A program made the translations under genes and the position numbers. The notes under the pieces are model-generated. The model was not told the DNA's origin and made no database searches. It saw only the letters and a program-made list of their open reading frames with translations. Positions 1 to 5,501 of a DNA stretch of 5,588 nucleotides are shown piece by piece; position 1 is the stretch's first letter, and the number at the start of each line of letters is the position of its first letter. This DNA is from a bacterium (lineage in GTDB: Bacteria > Latescibacterota > UBA2968 > UBA8231), in assembly GCA_027593305.1 (NCBI GenBank), contig JAQCJA010000336.1:1-5588 (forward strand), in the 5' to 3' direction.

Positions 1-1
1 C

Positions 2-229
2 CGCCGAAACCTCCGCCGCGCCTCGGGGATACTGCCAGCGCCGCCAGTCGCCGGCGCCCGATGGGGACAGACCACGACCAACAGGCAGTTGATCAACAGA
101 TGGATGGTGGGGGGCAGAGCGCCGCCGCCGGCTGGAATCTGCACCTTCGGCCCCGACGAAGTGAAGGCGCTCGTCTGTTGGATCCGTCCACCTGTATGTG
201 AAAGAAAACGCATCCTGCCAGGCCGGTAA
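2..229 (+). CDS. Possible C-terminal tail of a truncated cytochrome-c-like protein (weak)
   Basis: This frame is open from the left edge to a TAA at 227-229, about 75 codons, so any gene here lacks its N-terminus. Around 83-184 it reads QLINRWMVGG, then APPPAG, then CTFGPDEVKALVCWI. That resembles the closing helix pattern of c-type-cytochrome-like domains (L-I-x-x-W-I, then P-P-x-G, then x-x-E-V-x-A-L-x-x-W-I). No CXXCH haem motif lies in the window; it would be upstream. Against it: the first third uses codons unusual for this DNA (ATA, AGA, CGA), two other forward or reverse frames are also open over part of the stretch, and the tail after WI is basic and unlike the family. It may be a decayed or frameshifted remnant. 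The call is tentative and rests on pattern resemblance only. Confidence 0.25.
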   Translation, partial: RRNLRRASGILPAPPVAGARWGQTTTNRQLINRWMVGGRAPPPAGICTFGPDEVKALVCWIRPPVCERKRILPGR

Positions 230-336
230 CCTATGGGATCGCCCACGACCACATCATGCACCGCGGCGGAAGATGTCGCAATCCGCAGCGACTGCCGGGT
301 TCCGCCCTCGGCGCCCGCAAATGATGCCCTTCACGT

Positions 337-352
337 GCGCGGATTGCCGCGC
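337..352. repeat. Perfect 6-bp GC inverted repeat in the selO leader
   Basis: GCGCGG (337-342) and CCGCGC (347-352) pair perfectly around the four-base loop ATTG, about 60 bases before the selO start. No T-run follows, so it does not look like a standard intrinsic terminator. It could be a small leader-RNA hairpin, an operator half-site pair, or chance in GC-rich DNA. Confidence 0.3.
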
Positions 353-400
353 TTGCTACCTTCTCACAAGGATTTTGTCGCGACACACCCGGACCCGTGC

Positions 401-405
401 AGGAG
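401..405 (+). promoter_or_regulatory. Shine-Dalgarno AGGAG that selects a TTG start for selO
   Basis: AGGAG lies six bases before the TTG at 412, which is normal spacing. The alternative upstream GTG at 397 would place this motif inside the coding region and has no purine-rich site of its own before it. This argues for initiation at TTG 412. Confidence 0.6.
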
Positions 406-411
406 CCACCG

Positions 412-1998
412 TTGAGCAGATCTCTGGATACGCTGCGTTTCGACAATCGCTTCACCCGTCAGTTGCCAGCGGATCCGGAGTCGACCAACCAGCGGCGGCA
501 GGTCATGGGTGCCTGTTACTCGCGCGTGCTGCCGCAACAGACACGGCAACCGGTGCTTGTCGCCTGCGCCCGCGAGGTGGCTGAGTTGCTGGATCTGACA
601 CTGGAGACGTGCGCCTCCGAGCAGTTCCTCCGGGTGTTCTCCGGCAATGAGGTGCTGACCGCCATGGATCCGTACGCCATGTGTTACGGCGGCCACCAGT
701 TCGGCCACTGGGCGGGACAACTCGGTGATGGCCGTGCCATCAATCTCGGCGAGACCCTCAACGGCCGCGGTGAACGCTGGGCCCTGCAGCTCAAGGGGGC
801 CGGGCCCACACCGTATTCGCGCACGGCCGATGGCCTGGCGGTGCTGCGCTCCTCGGTGCGGGAGTTCCTCTGCAGTGAAGCCATGCACCACCTCGGCGTG
901 CCGACGACCCGCGCCCTGTCCCTTGTCCTGACCGGCGATCCGGTTGTGCGCGACATGTTCTACGACGGCAACCCGCAGGCGGAACCAGGTGCCATCGTCT
1001 GCCGCGTCGCGCCGTCCTTCACGCGTTTCGGCAATTTCGAGATCTTTGCTGCGCGGCAGCAATGGGATGTGTTGCAGCAGTTGCTGGACTACACGATCCG
1101 CACCGATTTCCCGCACCTGCCGGAACCCGACATCGATACCTACCTGATGTGGTTCGACGAGGTCTGCCGCCGGACGGCGGCGATGATCGTGCACTGGATG
1201 CGTGTCGGCTTCGTACACGGCGTCATGAACACCGACAACCTGTCCGTCCTCGGCCTCACCATCGATTACGGTCCGTATGGCTGGCTGGAGGATTATGACC
1301 CGGACTGGACGCCGAACACGACCGACGCCGAGGGCCGCCGCTACCGTTTCGGGCAGCAGCCACAGATCGGTCAGTGGAATCTGGGACAGCTGGCCCGCGC
1401 TCTGGCGCCCATCGTCGGGCAGGTCGAGCCCCTGCAGGAATCCCTCATGCGTTACTCCAGCCTGTACAACGACGGCTATAACGCCATGATGGCACAGAAG
1501 CTGGGTCTGTCGACCTTCGATCCGGCGACAGATGTGGATCTGATCAACGATCTGCAGTCGGTGCTGCAACTGCGCGAGACGGACATGACGATCTTCTTCC
1601 GCTCCCTCGCAGAGGTCGCGCCAGTCGCCGATGAGGCCGACGCACAGGCCCCCTTCGAGGCGGCCTACTACCAGACCGATCCTCTCACCGAAGCGCAGCA
1701 CCATGACACCTTGAACTGGATGCGCCGCTACGCTGATCGCGTGCGTCGTGACGGCGCACCTCACGACACGCGTCGCCAGGCGATGAACGCCGTCAATCCG
1801 AAGTATGTGCTGCGCAACTACCTGGCGCAGCTGGCCATCGACAAGTCGGCAGAGGGTGACCACACCATGGTGCAGGAACTGCTCGAGGTGCTGCGTCGGC
1901 CGTACGACGAGCACCCCGGAAAAGAAGAGTTTGCGCAGAAGAGGCCCGAATGGGCCCGGCACCGGGCAGGCTGCTCGATGCTGTCCTGCAGTTCCTAG
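412..1998 (+). CDS. selO: Protein adenylyltransferase SelO (YdiU / UPF0061 pseudokinase)
   Basis: SelO has a kinase fold with ATP bound in flipped orientation, and transfers AMP from ATP to Ser/Thr/Tyr of target proteins; it is linked to redox homeostasis. From the TTG start it is 528 residues, near the usual 480-530, so apparently full length. Visible blocks in order: YGGHQFGHWAGQLGDGR (about 92-108); LQLKGAGPTPYSR (126-138), whose Lys128 would pair with Glu151 (same 23-residue spacing as the Lys113/Glu136 pair I recall from Pseudomonas SelO); HGVMNTDN (269-276), then DYGP, giving Asp275, Asn276 and Asp285 as catalytic/metal residues; the terminal LSCSS signature. The C-terminal Cys526 replaces the selenocysteine of eukaryotic SelO. 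The internal cysteine that I recall as its disulfide partner in E. coli appears replaced by proline (about residue 300, in DWTPNTTD). It stands alone, converging on the SDR gene 22 bases away. A longer GTG start at 397 would add five residues. Confidence 0.95.
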   Translation: MSRSLDTLRFDNRFTRQLPADPESTNQRRQVMGACYSRVLPQQTRQPVLVACAREVAELLDLTLETCASEQFLRVFSGNEVLTAMDPYAMCYGGHQFGHWAGQLGDGRAINLGETLNGRGERWALQLKGAGPTPYSRTADGLAVLRSSVREFLCSEAMHHLGVPTTRALSLVLTGDPVVRDMFYDGNPQAEPGAIVCRVAPSFTRFGNFEIFAARQQWDVLQQLLDYTIRTDFPHLPEPDIDTYLMWFDEVCRRTAAMIVHWMRVGFVHGVMNTDNLSVLGLTIDYGPYGWLEDYDPDWTPNTTDAEGRRYRFGQQPQIGQWNLGQLARALAPIVGQVEPLQESLMRYSSLYNDGYNAMMAQKLGLSTFDPATDVDLINDLQSVLQLRETDMTIFFRSLAEVAPVADEADAQAPFEAAYYQTDPLTEAQHHDTLNWMRRYADRVRRDGAPHDTRRQAMNAVNPKYVLRNYLAQLAIDKSAEGDHTMVQELLEVLRRPYDEHPGKEEFAQKRPEWARHRAGCSMLSCSS

Positions 1999-2017
1999 AT
2001 GTCCTGCAGTTCCTGGC
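1982..2017. repeat. 18-bp-period tandem duplication across the selO stop codon
   Basis: TGTCCTGCAGTTCCT occurs at 1982-1996 and identically at 2000-2014, a spacing of 18 bases or six codons. The first copy encodes the conserved SelO ending SCSS and runs into its TAG. The second follows immediately in the same frame and would again encode SCSS, but with TGG in place of the stop. Readthrough of the TAG would add 17 residues before a TGA at 2050. The second copy fills most of the gap before the converging SDR stop. Confidence 0.85.
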
Positions 2018-2020
2018 GAC

Positions 2021-3016
2021 CTACCCCCAGGCCCTCTCATAAGCAGCGATGATCCGCTCCAGCATCGCGTCTTTTTGTGCGTCGACCTGCAACCGCGCCG
2101 GCTCCGCATCCAGCCAGGTGATGCACTGTTCGACGCCGCGCGCAAATGGCACCGTCGCTACATAGTCGGGCACCAGTTCGCGCACCTTGCTGTTGTCGAA
2201 GACGACGCTGCACGCCTTGTCGCCGAGCAGTCCGGCGCCGGTGGCTGGATCAAAATGATGGATCAGGTCTGAGGGCACGTGCACCATCTGCGGCACGGCG
2301 CCGCAGGCGCGCCCGATGCTGGCGTAGATCTGGTTCCACGTCAGCACTTCGTCGCTGGTGATCTGAAATGCGTGACCGATGGACTTGGGATGGCCAAGCA
2401 GGCCCACGAAGGCTTTGGCAAAATCAGTGTTGTGCGTCATGACCCACAGGGACTCGCCATCGCCGTGGACGATGACCTTCTTTCCTGCCCGGATCCGTGA
2501 CACAACCGTGGCACCGCCACCGACGGCCGTTGGCAACGACGCCGGCCCGTAGGTGTGCGACGGGCGCACCACCGTCATGGGGAAGCCGTTCTGCCGGTAC
2601 TCCTGCATCAACCGGTCTTCACAGGCGATCTTGTCACGCGAGTACTGCCAGAAGGGGTTGGCCAGGGGTGTCGCTTCCGTGATCCGGTGATGGGTGATCG
2701 GTTTCTGGTACGCCGAGGCGGAGCTGATGAAGATGAACTGCCCCGTCCTGCCGCCGAACAGCTCGATATCCCGTTCCACCTGGCCGACGCGAAAGGCGAT
2801 CCAGTCGACGACGACGTCGAAGGTATGTTTCGCCAGAAGTGCCGCCGCGCCGGCACGATCCTCGTTGATATCCCCCTTCAACACCTGCACACCTGGCGGC
2901 AGATCGACCTGCCGTTGCCCACGGTTCAGCAGGTAGAGCTCAATGCCGCGTGCGGCTGCCAGCGCCGTACAGGCGGTGCTGATCGTGCCCGTGCCACCAA
3001 TGAAAAGAACCTTCAT
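2021..3016 (-). CDS. NAD(P)-dependent epimerase/dehydratase-like protein (extended SDR)
   Basis: A 331-residue cytosolic Rossmann-fold protein of the extended short-chain dehydrogenase/reductase class, the family of nucleotide-sugar epimerases and related enzymes. The N-terminus has the dinucleotide motif IGGTGTIS (6-13), with serine where classical members have the third glycine; I believe this is common in this subgroup. Next come NRG (31-33) after strand 2, Asp49 in KGDI, SSASAY (98-103) with the catalytic serine, Tyr125-x3-Lys129 as the catalytic pair, and RPSHTYGP (151-158), typical of the NDP-sugar epimerase branch. The substrate cannot be read from the sequence. It starts at ATG 3014-3016 with AGAGGAAG seven bases upstream (3024-3031). 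It is the last gene of a leftward operon, 25 bases after the second transporter half, so it is probably translated from the same mRNA. No terminator is visible after it. Confidence 0.85.
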   Translation of the reverse strand: MKVLFIGGTGTISTACTALAAARGIELYLLNRGQRQVDLPPGVQVLKGDINEDRAGAAALLAKHTFDVVVDWIAFRVGQVERDIELFGGRTGQFIFISSASAYQKPITHHRITEATPLANPFWQYSRDKIACEDRLMQEYRQNGFPMTVVRPSHTYGPASLPTAVGGGATVVSRIRAGKKVIVHGDGESLWVMTHNTDFAKAFVGLLGHPKSIGHAFQITSDEVLTWNQIYASIGRACGAVPQMVHVPSDLIHHFDPATGAGLLGDKACSVVFDNSKVRELVPDYVATVPFARGVEQCITWLDAEPARLQVDAQKDAMLERIIAAYERAWG

Positions 3017-3041
3017 GATCTGTCTTCCTCTGCGTGAGCTT

Positions 3042-3449
3042 TCAGTGTGGCAGGTGTGACTTCAGGAGGGCATACAGGTAGGCGCCAACCAACGCGCCGG
3101 CGAGCGTCACCAGGGCCAGCATCTGGCCGCTGCCGATCTGCGCGAAAATGGGTCCCGGGCAAGCGCCGGTGATGGCCCACCCCAGACCGAAGAGCACACC
3201 ACCGATGATGGTGCCCTTGTGAAAGGGTTTGACCTTGAGAACCGGCTGTTCGCCGTCCACCGTGTGTAGTCCGAGCCGTTTGATCAGCGCCACCGAGGCG
3301 GCCCCGACAGCAACGGCAGAGCCGATGATGAGGTACATGTGGGCTTCCTGAAACAGGAACATCTGCTCGATCCGGAACCAGGAAGCCACTTCAGACTTGA
3401 TCAGCAGAATGCCGAAGGCAATACCGACGAAGAGGGATGAGATACGCAT
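3042..3449 (-). CDS. YeeE/YedE (DUF6691-type) membrane protein, second half of a sulfur-compound transporter
   Basis: A 135-residue inner-membrane protein with about four hydrophobic segments (roughly 4-17, 38-56, 79-95 and 109-128). The diagnostic stretch is GWAITGACPGP (90-100), carrying conserved Cys97. In this family, related to the thiosulfate transporter TsuA and the PmpA/PmpB pair, conserved cysteines line the path of the sulfur compound. In TsuA the two halves are one polypeptide; here they are separate genes, a common arrangement. The start is ATG 3447-3449, with GAGAGA six bases before it. A longer frame to 3503 would add 18 basic, hydrophilic residues overlapping the upstream gene and looks spurious. 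It begins 10 bases after the first-half gene's stop, so the two are probably made together and assemble as one channel. Thiosulfate as substrate is inferred from relatives. Confidence 0.85.
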   Translation of the reverse strand: MRISSLFVGIAFGILLIKSEVASWFRIEQMFLFQEAHMYLIIGSAVAVGAASVALIKRLGLHTVDGEQPVLKVKPFHKGTIIGGVLFGLGWAITGACPGPIFAQIGSGQMLALVTLAGALVGAYLYALLKSHLPH

Positions 3450-3459
3450 TGGTAGTCTC

Positions 3460-3945
3460 TCAGAAGCTCTGGTAGTGGGTGATGGCCGTCGATGCCAGGC
3501 CACCGACGAAAAAACTCAGGGTGGCAACGAGGCTGGGCCACTGCAGATTGGACAGGCCCGTGATCGTATGACCCGATGTGCAGCCGTCGGCATACCGTGT
3601 GCCGAAGCCCACGAGCAGCCCACCTAGGAATAACTTGATCATGCCCGTGGTGGTTGCCAGGGATGCAGGCAGCAGTACGATCGCTTCCGCCGACAGGAAC
3701 CGCGCGGTGACAAAGGCACCGATCAGGATGCCGACAACGAAAAGCAGGTTCCACGATTCCTTGCGCCAGTCGTTGTCCCGCAGATAGGGGATGCTTGACC
3801 GCCCGGGAAAGACGATCGAGCAGATGTGGCGGAAGCTGCTCGAGATGCCGAAGGTCCTGCCCGACAGTAACAGCAGGGCCGGCACGGTCAGACCGATGAG
3901 TGGCCCGGCGACGTACCACGGCCAGGGGTGCAGTAACCAATCCAT
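3460..3945 (-). CDS. YeeE/YedE family membrane protein, first half of a sulfur-compound transporter
   Basis: A 161-residue inner-membrane protein, first gene of the leftward operon. It opens with WPWYVAGPLIGLTVPALLLL (8-27), the typical first helix of the family. It continues through GISSSFRHIC (33-42) and WNLLFVVGILIGAFV (65-79), then reaches the signature GFGTRYADGCTSGHTITGLS (113-132). Cys42 and Cys122, with Cys97 of the partner, give three conserved cysteines, the number I recall as essential in the thiosulfate transporter TsuA; one-to-one correspondence is unchecked. The chosen start is ATG 3943-3945, with GGAG eight bases upstream (3954-3957). The same frame stays open to a TTG at 4017, adding 24 residues (MTASGILLYLFASKN and more), but family members normally begin near MDWLL, so I reject it. 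Probable role: import of thiosulfate or a related sulfur species. Confidence 0.87.
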   Translation of the reverse strand: MDWLLHPWPWYVAGPLIGLTVPALLLLSGRTFGISSSFRHICSIVFPGRSSIPYLRDNDWRKESWNLLFVVGILIGAFVTARFLSAEAIVLLPASLATTTGMIKLFLGGLLVGFGTRYADGCTSGHTITGLSNLQWPSLVATLSFFVGGLASTAITHYQSF

Positions 3946-4079
3946 GGGTGTTTCTCCAGCGGGGTGTGCCAGGTTCTTGCTTGCGAACAGGTAAAGGAGG
4001 ATGCCGCTGGCGGTCAACTCCTCCCGCGTCTACTCTGGCCCGCAGTCCTGTGAACCCGGCCCTGCCAGGAGCATATTTG
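3946..4079. promoter_or_regulatory. Divergent intergenic region between the transporter operon and the 4080 gene
   Basis: Both flanking transcription units start from this 134-base stretch, so promoters for each should lie here. On the minus strand a TTGACC (4017-4012) matches five of six bases of a -35 box, but the hexamer 17 bases on (TTACCT) is a poor -10. On the plus strand nothing convincing is visible. No clear operator palindrome stands out. Confidence 0.4.
4067..4071 (+). promoter_or_regulatory. Shine-Dalgarno AGGAG for the start at 4080
   Basis: AGGAG sits eight bases before the ATG at 4080 and twelve before the ATG at 4084. The spacing favours 4080, the start whose frame encodes the Gfo/Idh/MocA-like N-terminus. 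The downstream ATG is in frame with the deacetylase-like part but is less well placed. Confidence 0.6.
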
Positions 4080-4223
4080 ATGGATGAAATTCGTCTTGCC
4101 GTCGTCGGCCTCGGACACCGCGCTCTGGGCTGGATCCACCTGTTGCAGCGCATGTCGGGCTGGCGCCATCATCGCCCTCGCCTTCGACCTGCCCCTGGCG
4201 GTGCTGCTGCTGCGCCAGGGTAG
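4080..4223 (+). pseudogene. N-terminal fragment of a Gfo/Idh/MocA-type oxidoreductase
   Basis: From a well-placed ATG this frame reads MDEIRLAVVGLGHRALGWIH and on to MSGWR. That is a first Rossmann strand and glycine loop (VVGLGHRALG, residues 8-17) followed by helix 1, as in NAD(P)-dependent oxidoreductases of the Gfo/Idh/MocA family, where the next element would be a second strand of the type RITALCD. Instead, after codon 29 (about 4166) the frame becomes arginine/proline-rich and stops at TAG 4221-4223, giving only 47 residues against a family norm of over 300. The downstream DNA codes in the next frame for an unrelated protein. I read this as a truncated remnant fused out of frame by a deletion, or as an assembly join. 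Family assignment rests on about 29 residues. Confidence 0.65.
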
Positions 4224-5142
4224 TCCGGCCCGCGCCGAGTCCACGGGTCGCGCCGACGGCCCGGCGCGGCCGAACCATCTGGCCTGCGATGTGGGCCCCC
4301 AGGAGCCGGACTGGATTCCCTACGCCGATCTGCTGGGCCGCCTGTTGGCGGAACTGGTGTCTTCGGCCTTTCCGTGCCCCCTGCCGCATCTCTGGCACCT
4401 GCCGCAGGGCGCCCCGGGCATCATCGTCTACTCCGGCGACGAAGATGGGGCTCAGGTCGAGTGGAATCGACAGCATCACGACGTCGGCCCGCATCCCGAC
4501 ATCCGCGCCCTCGACAACGCGCCCGTCTCGGCCCGCGTCGAGGAGATGGTGCGGCAGATCCACCAGTTCCAGCAGCAGTTCGGCGTCCGCGCACACAGTC
4601 TGCGCAATCACTGCATCGCCTGGGCGGGGTACCTCGAACCGGTGGCCGCCATGGCGACCTGCGGCATTGGCATGGAGGGCAACTACTTCTGCAGCACCTT
4701 CCTGCGCGATCGAGGCTATGCCCCCTATGCCGCCTTCGGTGCCGCATTGCCGTTGCGCTACTGCCATCCCGACGGCACAATGTTGCCCGTGCGCCAGCAG
4801 CACACCCACACCATGGACGATGTCTACTTCGGCCCGCAGAGCGTGTCCTACTCGTACGGGATGTCGCCGGAGCTGTGGGATACGGTGCTGGCGCGCGTGC
4901 TGGATGACGTCGTGCAGCGCTTCCATGTGCCCCACGCCACCTGCATCCACCCGTCGAACTGGGTAAAATTTTCGCGCCTTCAGGGGCTGTCGCTGGTGCG
5001 GCAAGGGATCGAACGCTCCCTGCCTGTGTGGTCTTTCGACCAGTGGTTGGCATTCCTCGAGCAGCGCGAAACATGGCGCTGTGAGTCACTTCACTGGGAC
5101 GGGGACCGGCTGCTGGTGGACTTCACCGGCAACAGCGGCTAG
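4084..5142 (+). CDS. Polysaccharide-deacetylase-like protein, N-terminally truncated and abnormally fused
   Basis: Genuine similarity starts near residue 27 (4162), at AIIALAFDLPLAVLLLRQG. The frame before that is an out-of-phase reading of the oxidoreductase fragment. The rest resembles the C-terminal part of large bacterial proteins with a NodB-like deacetylase barrel, usually preceded by an N-terminal region absent here. Recognisable pieces: LWHLPQGAPG (103-112); IIVYSGDEDGA (113-123), in the place of the metal-binding Asp-Asp/Glu motif; HDVGPHPDI (132-140), with a candidate ligand His137; LRNHCIAW (173-180); LPLRYCHPDGTMLPVRQQHT (222-241); CIHPSNW (287-293); and VWSFDQWLAFLEQRE (315-329). 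The expected reaction is metal-dependent removal of N- or O-acyl groups from a glycan, but activity is unproven. No signal peptide is visible in what remains. Only the ATG at 4084 gives a continuous 352-residue product. It ends tail-to-tail with the ferredoxin gene, sharing stop bases. Confidence 0.6.
   Translation: MKFVLPSSASDTALWAGSTCCSACRAGAIIALAFDLPLAVLLLRQGSPARAESTGRADGPARPNHLACDVGPQEPDWIPYADLLGRLLAELVSSAFPCPLPHLWHLPQGAPGIIVYSGDEDGAQVEWNRQHHDVGPHPDIRALDNAPVSARVEEMVRQIHQFQQQFGVRAHSLRNHCIAWAGYLEPVAAMATCGIGMEGNYFCSTFLRDRGYAPYAAFGAALPLRYCHPDGTMLPVRQQHTHTMDDVYFGPQSVSYSYGMSPELWDTVLARVLDDVVQRFHVPHATCIHPSNWVKFSRLQGLSLVRQGIERSLPVWSFDQWLAFLEQRETWRCESLHWDGDRLLVDFTGNSG
4193..4220. repeat. 8-bp perfect inverted repeat just after the fusion point
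   Basis: CCCTGGCG (4193-4200) and CGCCAGGG (4213-4220) are perfectly complementary around a 12-base GTG/CTG-rich loop. The hairpin lies inside the deacetylase-like reading frame (LPLAVLLLRQG), about 25 bases after the suspected junction and immediately before the TAG that closes the oxidoreductase frame. It may be chance in GC-rich coding DNA, or it may have promoted a deletion or an assembly break. Confidence 0.4.
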
Positions 5143-5501
5143 CCCTCCTGTTCGATCTGCTGGAAGGGCGTGGCATTGACGTACTCCTGCACGACCCTGC
5201 CACCCACGAGATGTTCCGTGATGATGCGCTCCATCTTCTCCACCGTCAGTTCGCTGTACCAGGTCTGCTCGGGATAGACCAGGGCCGTGGGCCCCTGCTC
5301 GCAGACGCGCAGGCAGTCCGCCTTGGTACGATGGATACCGGTGCGCGGGTCGCCATGGCCGAGTTCGCGCAGCCGTTTCTTCAGATAGTTCCAGATCTCG
5401 GCGCCACTGCCATCGGTGTGACACTTGGCTTTCGTCGGCGTCGCACAGAGAAAGATGTGCCGCTGGATCGTGTCATCCGTCTGCTCCCTCAAGACTGCCA
5501 C
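5139..5501 (-). CDS. Thioredoxin-fold (2Fe-2S) ferredoxin
   Basis: A 120-residue soluble electron carrier. Four cysteines suit one [2Fe-2S] cluster: Cys19 and Cys27 (FLCATPTKAKC), then Cys63 and Cys67 (ADCLRVC), i.e. C-x7-C and C-x3-C separated by the helix IWNYLKKRLRELG. The tail GPTALVYPEQTWYSELTVEK, then RIITEHLVGGRVVQEY, is characteristic of the family of (2Fe-2S) ferredoxin domain proteins. Its redox partner is unknown, and no oxidoreductase is seen next to it here. The start is GTG 5499-5501 with GGAGG (5506-5510) only four bases upstream; a TTG three codons later is the alternative. The first 13 bases overlap the end of the preceding leftward frame, suggesting co-transcription and translational coupling. 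The stop overlaps the stop of the converging deacetylase gene. Confidence 0.9.
   Translation of the reverse strand: MAVLREQTDDTIQRHIFLCATPTKAKCHTDGSGAEIWNYLKKRLRELGHGDPRTGIHRTKADCLRVCEQGPTALVYPEQTWYSELTVEKMERIITEHLVGGRVVQEYVNATPFQQIEQEG

Larger units (their letters stand above)
230..411. other. Gene-free leader region upstream of selO
   Basis: I see no convincing reading frame in these roughly 180 bases. The forward frame that starts at 198 runs into selO out of phase and has arginine/proline/alanine-rich composition typical of non-coding GC-rich DNA. There is no clear sigma-70 -35/-10 pair. The only structure is the GC hairpin at 337-352 and the ribosome site at 401-405. The selO promoter is presumably here but cannot be pointed to. 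Confidence 0.5.

Noticed and set aside
1..213. A minus-strand frame from ATG 213-211 open to the left edge
   Set aside because: The product (MRFLSHTGGR and onward) has no recognisable motif, no good ribosome site, and ends in an arginine-rich run. It looks like a chance open frame.
1999..2020. A transcription terminator between the convergent selO and SDR genes
   Set aside because: The gap is only 22 bases, contains the direct repeat, and shows no stable hairpin followed by a T-run on either strand.
364..2145. A 593-codon open frame on the minus strand across selO
   Set aside because: It is antisense to a clearly conserved SelO. It is rich in Arg, His, Gln and Val without domain logic, as expected from the complement of GC-rich coding DNA. 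It also runs past the end of selO without any plausible start context.
3943..4017. N-terminal extension of the first transporter half from TTG 4017
   Set aside because: The family normally begins near MDWLL, which has its own well-spaced GGAG, and the extension adds no conserved residues.
3989..4017. A sigma-70-like promoter (TTGACC, 17-base spacer, TTACCT) for the leftward operon
   Set aside because: The -35 box is good but the -10 matches only two of six consensus bases. One good hexamer is expected by chance in a region this size.
4001..4087. A possible 28-codon leader peptide on the plus strand after a strong AAGGAGG, ending over the 4080 start
   Set aside because: The ATG directly abuts the Shine-Dalgarno with no spacer, so initiation is unlikely. 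The peptide has no regulatory feature such as a codon run.
4030..5004. A 324-codon minus-strand frame opposite the deacetylase-like gene
   Set aside because: The plus strand carries recognisable family motifs throughout (LRNHCIAW, VWSFDQWL). The minus frame is their shadow, with repetitive Val/His/Gly/Arg composition.
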